Part shown: positions 5,372 to 9,592 of the stretch, piece by piece
How the letters are laid out: every line of letters begins with the position of its first letter
Position numbering within the stretch: the first letter of the stretch is position 1
DNA from: Gammaproteobacteria bacterium
Lineage (GTDB): Bacteria > Pseudomonadota > Gammaproteobacteria > Pseudomonadales > Azotimanducaceae
Assembly: GCA_009840715.1 (NCBI GenBank)
Contig: VXNE01000196.1
Span: forward strand, 1-9,592
Reading direction: 5' to 3'
Length of the DNA: 9,592 bases
The notes under the pieces: generated by a model
The model's input: the letters and a program-made list of their open reading frames with translations, nothing else
What the model was told of the DNA's origin: nothing
Database searches by the model: none
Position numbers and translations under genes: made by a program

Positions 5372-6199
5372 GTGAGAATCCAGATCGCGTCGGACCTCCA
5401 TCTGGAGAGGCGCCCCGACCACCGACCCGGGCCGGACGCCTTCCGGGCCGACCCCGCGCGGGATGTCCTGATCCTCGCCGGTGACATCGGCCAGTGCCTG
5501 CTCGCGCGCGATTTCGTGCTCGGGGAGCTGGTGCTGTCGCCGGTGATCTATGTGCCCGGGAACCACGAGTACTACGGCCCGCCGAGGCGCGAAGCCGTCG
5601 ACGACGGGTGGAGGGCGCTGGCGGCCGAGCACCCGGGCCTGCACTACCTGGTCGGGGAGAGCGCGACTGTCGAAGGTCTGCGGTTCTGGGGCGCCCCCTG
5701 GTACTCCAACCTGTGGGGTCTGGAGGACGGGTGGACGCCGGCCGAGGTGTATCGGGGCGTCAACGACTTCCACGCCCCTTTCGACGGAACGGGCGCGTGG
5801 AACCTGTCCTCCCACATTCGGTGCCACGAGGAACAGACGGCGCTGCTCGAGGCTCAGGCTGGCAACGTCGATGTCGTCGTCACGCACTGGCCGCCGACCC
5901 GTGAAGCCATGCCCGCGATGTTCGAGGGCAGCGAGCTGAATCCGTACTACTTCAACGACCACGAGGACCTGGTCCACCAGGTCGGTGCGAAGCTCTGGGT
6001 GAGCGGACATACGCACGAGTCTTATGACTACCGGGTCGGCGTCACGCGGTGCGTCGGGAACCCGTCGGGCTACGTGCCCCGGACCCAGGACTCGGATCTG
6101 TTCCGGCCAACCCGGATCGTGGAGGTACGAGGGGGAAGGGGCCGGGCAAGGTCGGAATCCGCCCGCTGCGGAGGGCGTGTTGCCGAGGGTCCTGAGTGA
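5372..6199 (+). CDS. Calcineurin-like metallophosphoesterase
   Basis: 275 aa from GTG 5372, with only a weak GAGA upstream; this start puts the first metal motif at residues 8-10 as usual. All five motifs are visible: D8-x-H10 in SDLHLE, GD at 37-38 in LAGDIG, GNHE at 63-66 in VPGNHEYYG, H172 in THWPPT, and GHTH at 212-215. A two-metal phosphoesterase hydrolysing a phosphomono- or diester is therefore well supported; the substrate is not. There is no signal peptide, so it is cytoplasmic. The catalytic domain ends near PTRIVEV; the last 23 or so residues (GGRGRARSESARCGG onward) are Arg/Gly-rich and unlike the family, possibly from a lost stop or frameshift. The following short gene starts 27 bp after its stop, in the same frame, so one transcript is likely. 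Confidence 0.9.
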   Translation: MRIQIASDLHLERRPDHRPGPDAFRADPARDVLILAGDIGQCLLARDFVLGELVLSPVIYVPGNHEYYGPPRREAVDDGWRALAAEHPGLHYLVGESATVEGLRFWGAPWYSNLWGLEDGWTPAEVYRGVNDFHAPFDGTGAWNLSSHIRCHEEQTALLEAQAGNVDVVVTHWPPTREAMPAMFEGSELNPYYFNDHEDLVHQVGAKLWVSGHTHESYDYRVGVTRCVGNPSGYVPRTQDSDLFRPTRIVEVRGGRGRARSESARCGGRVAEGPE

Positions 6200-6226
6200 T
6201 GGTCGTCCCGGGAACGCTCCCCGGAC

Positions 6227-6373
6227 GTGGATGTGTTGGTGACAACCGTAGCCTGCCGCTTCCTGCCGGCAGCCGCCGGCGAATTGCTGGCGGTGCTCGT
6301 GGACCCGAGCGACCTGCGCCCGTTGGACGAGCCGGACCGCGCGGCCGAGCGTGCGCGCCAGGAGGGAAAGTGA
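6227..6373 (+). CDS. Very small hypothetical protein in the metallophosphoesterase operon
   Basis: About 48 aa from GTG 6227 (GTG 6233 or 6239 also possible). It reads VDVLVTTVACRFLPAAAGEL, then LAVLVDPSDLRPLDEPDRAA, then ERARQEGK. Its TGA (6371-6373) overlaps the next gene's ATG (6373) as TGATG, and the AGGAGGG of the next gene lies inside its last codons. Third positions are strongly GC-biased in this frame, and the hydrophobic-then-charged layout looks like a folded peptide. No ribosome binding site of its own is clear. Function unknown; its place between two genes with tight junctions suggests a small partner protein. Confidence 0.5.
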   Translation: MDVLVTTVACRFLPAAAGELLAVLVDPSDLRPLDEPDRAAERARQEGK

Positions 6374-6885
6374 TGACGGCTGGGCGGCATGACGACAGGT
6401 CGCCCCTGACGCTGGCGTGGCAGCGGCGTCGCGATCGGGCGTTCTCCGCTTCCCCGGCCCGCAGGGCCGAAGAGGAGCGCCTCGCGATGTTGCGGGACGT
6501 GATCGCGGGGGTGGTCGGGGAGGAGCGAGCGGACGCCCTCATGGCGGCGGCCGAGGACGTCCCGTATGACGGGGAAGGGGCGCTCGGCGAGCCGCCCGAG
6601 CTGCAGGAGGAGTTGTCGCTCGCCGTGCGGAGACTCACGGTGCTGCTCGAGGATGCCGCGCAGGAGCCGGCCGCCGTGATCCTGTTCCGCGGCCGCGCTT
6701 GGCGTGGCCGCCGGGTACTGGCCCGGGTTGATCGGGCGCTGCAGCGGCTGGCGGTGACGCTCGACGCGGCGCGGCGCGCCGACGGCGCGTGGCTCGAGAG
6801 CGCCCGCGGGCCCCGCGCGGACGGCCGGCGTTTGGGCGTTCAGGTGCGCAAGGCACGCGAGCGGGAACAGGATGGGGAGCGATGA
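6373..6885 (+). CDS. Hypothetical protein, alpha-helical and Arg/Glu-rich
   Basis: 170 aa. ATG 6373 has an excellent AGGAGGG (6360-6366), and the stop overlaps the next start as ATGA (6882-6885). The N-terminal half is helical and charged (LAWQRRRDRAFSASPARRAE, EERLAMLRDVIAGVVGEERA), then an acidic linker with GEPPELQEEL, then LAVRRLTVLLEDAAQEPAAV, a basic ILFRGRAWRGRRVLARVDRA segment, and a charged tail ending REREQDGER. No catalytic motif, signal peptide or membrane segment. I recognise no family. Coiled-coil-like helices suggest a scaffold or an adaptor. It sits between a phosphoesterase and an antitoxin-like gene, in one transcript. Confidence 0.72.
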   Translation: MTAGRHDDRSPLTLAWQRRRDRAFSASPARRAEEERLAMLRDVIAGVVGEERADALMAAAEDVPYDGEGALGEPPELQEELSLAVRRLTVLLEDAAQEPAAVILFRGRAWRGRRVLARVDRALQRLAVTLDAARRADGAWLESARGPRADGRRLGVQVRKAREREQDGER

Positions 6886-7352
6886 CGGACTGGCGGACTT
6901 GTCCGGCGGTCGAGCGCGACCCCGAGCGGATGAGCGGCGCGCTGGTATTCCGGGGTACGCGGATGCCGGTGGCAACGGTGTTCGAGAACCTGAAAGCCGG
7001 TGCCACGGTCGGGGAGATCCTCGAGTGGTATCCGGGCATGACGGGGGCGGAGGTGGAGGCCGTGCTCGACCACCTGATCCGCTCGATGCAGGCGCCAGTC
7101 GTGCGGCAGATGGAGCGCCGCAGCCCGAGGAGCGGCAGGGGCCGCGGTCGCGGGGTTGACGGGTGGATCATCTGGCCGCGCCGGCGTTCGGGGATCTCGG
7201 CTGTGGCGACGGGCGTGCTGGCGGATCAGGCTACTGAACTCCGCGGAGGGCTGCTACGGACGGACGAGCACGTGCCGGGCCGTCAGCCCACCGGCCGTGG
7301 CCGGCCATCGCATAGGCGCCAGGGGTGTATGATGTGGTCACGGTGGTGCTGA
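6882..7352 (+). CDS. DUF433 antitoxin-like protein with unusual C-terminal extension
   Basis: ATG 6882 overlaps the previous stop (ATGA). Residues 1-73 are a full DUF433 domain: CPAVERDPERMSGALVFRGT, RMPVATVFENLKAGATVGEI, LEWYPGMTGAEVEAVLDHL, ending near RSMQAP. DUF433 is a small HTH-like domain found as the antitoxin of DUF5615/PIN-like toxins. Family members usually stop shortly after this point, at about 75-80 aa. Here the frame runs on for about 80 residues that are Arg/Gly-rich and low in complexity, passing over a good -10 box at 7328. I infer that the native stop was lost, or a frameshift occurred near 7090-7130; a neighbouring frame stops at 7159. No DUF5615/PIN toxin follows, so it is an orphan or has changed partner. 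Confidence 0.8.
   Translation: MTDWRTCPAVERDPERMSGALVFRGTRMPVATVFENLKAGATVGEILEWYPGMTGAEVEAVLDHLIRSMQAPVVRQMERRSPRSGRGRGRGVDGWIIWPRRRSGISAVATGVLADQATELRGGLLRTDEHVPGRQPTGRGRPSHRRQGCMMWSRWC
7328..7333 (+). promoter_or_regulatory. -10 box for the zeta-toxin operon
   Basis: TATGAT (5 of 6 to consensus) lies 32 bp upstream of ATG 7366, putting a start near 7340 with a leader of about 26 nt. There is no good -35 at 17 bp, which is common for promoters that rely on an activator or are autoregulated by a TA complex. Confidence 0.35.
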
Positions 7353-7365
7353 CTGGCGAAACACG

Positions 7366-7704
7366 ATGCCGAGCGTGCTGCAGCGCGCCTTGAGTGCGGC
7401 TGCTTCGGCTGCCGCCAAGGCCCGGGCGAACATGCCCGGACCACGCGGCGGTGACCATGCAGACCCCTGGGCAGCCGGGCGCCAGATGTGTTTCGACCAG
7501 GGCAAGCCCTTCGTGTACAGCCGCGACGAAAGTTGCGCCGTGCTGGTCACGGAGTGGCCGAATGGCGTGGTGGACACGCACGAAGTCGCTGAGGGGGTCG
7601 TGACTCGCCGGTGGCCCGATGGACGTGAGTTGCGCACCCCTTGCGTCGACCCCGACGCGAACGGCGGCAGGGCGCGCCCGGGACTTGGCGCGCCAGAACT
7701 CTGA
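7366..7704 (+). CDS. Small protein upstream of the zeta toxin, candidate antitoxin
   Basis: 112 aa from ATG 7366; no strong Shine-Dalgarno. The N-terminus is an Ala-rich helix (VLQRALSAAASAAAKARAN), followed by a Gly/Asp turn region and then a beta-rich part: RQMCFDQGKPFVYSRDESCA, VLVTEWPNGVVDTHEV, GVVTRRWPDGRELRTP. The two W-P-N/D-G turns (EWPNG and RWPDG) look like repeated hairpins of one small beta sheet. The Ala-rich tail end (NGGRARPGLGAPEL) meets the toxin gene: its TGA (7702-7704) lies within that gene's 5' end. Position and coupling fit an antitoxin; it does not resemble the three-helix epsilon/PezA antitoxins I know for zeta toxins. Function is inferred from context only. Confidence 0.65.
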   Translation: MPSVLQRALSAAASAAAKARANMPGPRGGDHADPWAAGRQMCFDQGKPFVYSRDESCAVLVTEWPNGVVDTHEVAEGVVTRRWPDGRELRTPCVDPDANGGRARPGLGAPEL

Positions 7705-8312
7705 GCGAGGAGTTAGCCAGACCACTGCTGGTTGCGGTGCTTGGTGCCAACGGCGCGGGCAAGAGCACCTGGGTGCGTGCGCATCGCGATGAGTTGCCGG
7801 TTCCGTTCTACGATGCCGATGCCATTGCGCAGACCCTGGGGGACTACAACGATCCGATGGCGCAGGCGACCGCACGTGCCATGGTCGACGCCGGGGTTAC
7901 GAGGAGTGTCGAGGGTGGAGAATCTTTCGGCTTCGAGAGCACCTACGCAGGGCGGTCTCGGCCGGCCATGGTGGCCGCCGCCCATGCAGCGGGCTATCGG
8001 GCGGAGGTCGTGTTTCTGGGCACGCCGGCGCCGGCAATCAACAAGGAACGCGTCGCCGCGCGAGTGGACGCCGGCACCGGGCACCGTGTTGCTGACGCGG
8101 AAGTGGAGCGCCGCTGGGCCGCCAGCCAGGAGAACCTCGTCGCAACCGCGCACTCTTTCGAGAGGATGGCGCTCATCGACAACTCTCGCGGCGTGGTTCA
8201 GACGCTCGTTGTCTTCGATGCCGACCGGGTGACCCTGTCGACCGCTCCAGTGCCAACCTGGGGTATACGGTTGGCGGAGCGCATTGCTGCGGCGCGCGCG
8301 GCGACGCGCTAG
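7641..8312 (+). CDS. Zeta toxin-like P-loop kinase
   Basis: A P-loop kinase of the zeta/PezT type, which phosphorylates the 3'-OH of UDP-N-acetyl sugars and so blocks cell-wall synthesis. With the TTG start at 7641, Walker A GANGAGKST is at residues 35-43; FYDADAIA supplies the catalytic-base Asp region; FGFESTYAGRS matches the substrate-binding E-T/S segment; NKERVAARVDAGTGHRVADA and EVERRW carry the conserved Arg of the LID region. C-terminal strands (MALIDNSR, TLVVFDADR) complete the fold. The start is unclear: the TTG overlaps the previous gene by 64 nt, whereas CTG 7701, overlapping its TGA as CTGA, would give 203 aa beginning SEELARPLLVAV, the more natural family N-terminus. No ATG exists there. 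Family call firm; toxicity inferred. Confidence 0.88.
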   Translation: MRRPRRERRQGAPGTWRARTLSEELARPLLVAVLGANGAGKSTWVRAHRDELPVPFYDADAIAQTLGDYNDPMAQATARAMVDAGVTRSVEGGESFGFESTYAGRSRPAMVAAAHAAGYRAEVVFLGTPAPAINKERVAARVDAGTGHRVADAEVERRWAASQENLVATAHSFERMALIDNSRGVVQTLVVFDADRVTLSTAPVPTWGIRLAERIAAARAATR

Positions 8313-8342
8313 GGTGTAGGAGACGGGGAACCGAGAATGCCT

Positions 8343-8371
8343 GCCGGGGGGCTGTCGCCGCTTCCCCCGGC
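8343..8371. terminator. GC-rich hairpin after the zeta toxin gene
   Basis: GCCGGGGG (8343-8350) pairs perfectly with CCCCCGGC (8364-8371) around a 13-nt loop, 30 bp after the toxin stop. There is no T-tract. Position and strength make it the likely end of the TA transcript. Confidence 0.45.
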
Positions 8372-8430
8372 TACGGTAGGACGAGGATGTCCCAGCCCTT
8401 GAGGACGGCGCGGCCCATCCTGCATTAGAC

Positions 8431-8578
8431 ATGGGGCGGCGCATGTACGTGGCGCGCGCGGCGGGCCTGATCGGCCGCGTGCTAAGCGGATCGCTGATCG
8501 CCGGGCGAGCTGGTGCAGCGGAAGCTGGGCATTGCTCCGGCGTCGCGCCAGGGAAGTGCCAGGCAGGGGCTACCGCGG
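8431..8578 (+). pseudogene. Frameshifted gene remnant
   Basis: ATG 8431 opens MGRRMYVARAAGLIGRVLSG SLIAG, a hydrophobic and plausible start. After the GGG at 8503-8505 the sensible reading moves one frame on, to ELVQRKLGIAPASRQG. Deleting one G joins them. Beyond about 8578 the frame overlaps, on the opposite strand, a better-supported gene and loses coding character, so only a short 5' fragment is likely. No ribosome binding site and no family recognised. This is the weakest of the four frameshift cases. Confidence 0.25.
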
Positions 8579-8779
8579 TCAGTGGACGACATCGCCTCCG
8601 CCTGCCTCCAGGTCCCCGACCCCGTCTTCGGCTGCTGCGCACACCCAGACCATCTCGTCGTCGATCCACCGCCAGACGGTGCCCTCTGCGTCCACCGCGA
8701 CGAATCGGAACTCGCCTCGGTCGACAGGACTCGGCAGTGTGGTTGGCATCAGTGGCTCGCTCACGACGGGCGCCTCCAT
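8579..8779 (-). CDS. Small hypothetical protein
   Basis: 66 aa from the minus-strand ATG at 8779. The core DRGEFRFVAVDAEGTVWRWI, then DDEMVWVCAAA, is an amphipathic beta-strand pattern with a VDAEGTVWRW turn; a Gly/Asp-rich tail follows. Third positions are GC-rich in this frame and not in the opposing plus-strand frames, which is why this strand is preferred. No clear Shine-Dalgarno. No family recognised; a small SH3-like or beta-hairpin protein is possible. It lies 75 bp downstream of another minus-strand gene, so the two may share a transcript. Confidence 0.5.
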   Translation of the reverse strand: MEAPVVSEPLMPTTLPSPVDRGEFRFVAVDAEGTVWRWIDDEMVWVCAAAEDGVGDLEAGGGDVVH

Positions 8780-8854
8780 TGGTTCGTTGCTTTCGATCAG
8801 CTGCGGGGTTGACCCCCGGCGTCCACCGATGAGGCCACACGTCGTCTCGGTGTA

Positions 8855-9092
8855 TCAAACGGACAATCGACCGGCGGGTTGTGCGTCATCTCGCACGATG
8901 CGTTGAATCCGGTCCCCCTTTTTGAACGCCGAATGCGACGCCGAAGGGTGAGTCATCCGAGAGAATCTCTTCGATTGAGTCCTTTGGGACGTCAATCCTG
9001 TACAAGCCAGGCGAGTACCGTAGGTTGTCGTACCCGCCAACGATGAGCTCCGGGTCAGGGCGTGAGTGTTCTTCCAGAAAACGTACTGTCAT
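8855..9092 (-). pseudogene. Hypothetical protein with a +1 frameshift at an A5G5 run
   Basis: ATG at 9092 opens MTVRFLEEHSRPDPELIVGG, then YDNLRYSPGLYRIDVPKDSI, then EEILSDDSPFGVAFGVQKG. The frame as written then ends quickly (GPDSTHRAR, stop at 8886). One base dropped from the run at 8914-8923 (AAAAAGGGGG on the coding strand) gives GDRIQRIVRDDAQPAGRLSV with a stop at 8855, a far more protein-like ending and about 78 aa in all. An assembly error, real decay and a programmed slip are all possible. The protein is acidic, with mixed alpha/beta character and no membrane segment. Family unknown; no strong ribosome binding site. Confidence 0.5.
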
Positions 9093-9187
9093 AGGGTTGT
9101 TTCAAGCGCCGGTAGTCGGGTTCCGACCGATCGGACCGAGTAACTGGACGGATTGGCTTCTTGGCGGAACGCCGAGTCCGCTCGTCT

Positions 9188-9219
9188 GCCCCGGCGTTGC
9201 CAGAGGCGGGCGCCGGGGC
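9188..9219. terminator. GC-rich hairpin downstream of higA
   Basis: GCCCCGGCG (9188-9196) and CGCCGGGGC (9211-9219) make a perfect 9-bp stem with a 14-nt loop, 12 bp past the higA stop on the minus strand. No T-tract follows. The likely role is to end or attenuate the higBA transcript. Confidence 0.45.
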
Positions 9220-9230
9220 GTGGGTCGGGG

Positions 9231-9497
9231 TCAGGCGACATCGTTGAGGTCGCGGCGGGCGCGGGCGAGGTCGTACGCCCCCTGCATGCGCACCCAGTGC
9301 CCGGCGTCGCTCCAGCCCAGCTTCTCGAGGGCGATGGCGAGGCGCGGGGAGACGCCGGCGCGCGCGTTGACGACGCGCTGCAGGGTGACGCGGGCGACGC
9401 CGAGGCGGGCCGCCGCTTCGGTGACGGACCACCCTTCGGCGTCGATCGCCTCGCGGACGATCTCGCCTGGATGCGCGGGTTCGTACATGTCGGTCAT
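9231..9497 (-). CDS. higA: HigA-family antitoxin
   Basis: 88 aa from the minus-strand ATG at 9497, with GGAG about 8 bases upstream. It opens with the family signature MYEPAHPGEIVREAIDAEG, followed by an HTH_3/XRE domain: VTEAAARLGVARVTLQRVVN as the helix-turn-helix, then ARAGVSPRLAIALEKLGWS and the closing DAGHWVRMQGAYDLARAR. HigA neutralises the HigB mRNA interferase and represses the operon. The upstream gene on the same strand is HigB, the usual toxin-first higBA order, with 14 bp between them. Confidence 0.93.
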   Translation of the reverse strand: MTDMYEPAHPGEIVREAIDAEGWSVTEAAARLGVARVTLQRVVNARAGVSPRLAIALEKLGWSDAGHWVRMQGAYDLARARRDLNDVA

Positions 9498-9511
9498 GGC
9501 AGTTCTCCGGG

Positions 9512-9592
9512 TCAGTGGTAGTCGATCAGTTGCACCTCGACCGCCTCGCCGTCCTTGAAGCGGAACACGATGCGCCAGTTGCCGGACACCGA
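9512..9592 (-). CDS. higB: HigB-family toxin, C-terminal fragment cut by the window edge
   Basis: The last 26 codons of a gene entering from the right edge: SVSGNWRIVFRFKDGEAVEV then QLIDYH and stop at 9512. GNWRI-x-FRF and the terminal DYH are the C-terminal hallmarks of RelE-superfamily HigB toxins, ribosome-dependent mRNA endonucleases. The rest of the gene lies beyond position 9592. It sits 14 bp upstream of higA on the same strand. Confidence 0.88.
   Translation of the reverse strand, partial: SVSGNWRIVFRFKDGEAVEVQLIDYH

Noticed and set aside
7713..8858. Long minus-strand open frame of 381 codons
   Set aside because: It is the mirror of the zeta toxin gene and shows no domain; the plus-strand kinase motifs are decisive.
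1..9592. CRISPR array, insertion sequence or attachment site
   Set aside because: No regularly spaced repeats, transposase or integrase motifs, or terminal inverted repeats with target duplication were seen.

Overview
The window reads as high-GC bacterial accessory DNA. Recognisable proteins are an Lrp/AsnC regulator, a DUF6356 membrane protein, a DsbC-like thioredoxin-fold protein, a HigBA pair and a zeta-type toxin. These suggest a Pseudomonadota host, perhaps a high-GC gammaproteobacterium, but taxonomy is an inference from family resemblance only. Nothing here is a core housekeeping gene. There is no rRNA, confident tRNA, transposase, integrase or CRISPR array.

Layout. 1-1650: a soluble DUF3598-like protein (144-593), with two perfect hairpins and a direct repeat upstream, converges on a small DUF6356 membrane protein (773-1042, minus). 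That gene is divergent from an Lrp/AsnC regulator (1156-1647). 1650-2330: two hairpins lie between lrp and a 58-aa two-helix membrane protein (1926-2102, minus). 2328-3844: a near-ideal sigma70 promoter precedes five short, mostly overlapping genes of unknown function; two read intact only if one base is dropped. 3845-4546: about 700 bp without a gene, holding a second promoter with a perfect -35 box and a hairpin-rich stretch, upstream of an exported DsbC-like protein with a CPYS active site (4547-5143). 5372-7352: a metallophosphoesterase followed by three genes, two of whose junctions overlap at stop/start codons, the last a DUF433 antitoxin-like protein. 7366-8312: a zeta-type toxin behind an unfamiliar small protein that may be its antitoxin. 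8313-9592: a gene remnant, then minus-strand genes: an unknown 66-aa protein, a frameshifted unknown, HigA antitoxin and the C-terminus of HigB, which runs off the window.

Together this looks like a toxin-antitoxin-rich variable region: one clear TA module (higBA), one probable module (zeta plus partner), one orphan antitoxin-like gene (DUF433), and many short unknown proteins in ATGA/TGATG-overlapping operons. At four loci a good open frame changes phase at or near a homopolymer run, always as if one base were extra. That is either decay of a mobile region or homopolymer overcalling in the underlying assembly, and read-level data would separate the two.
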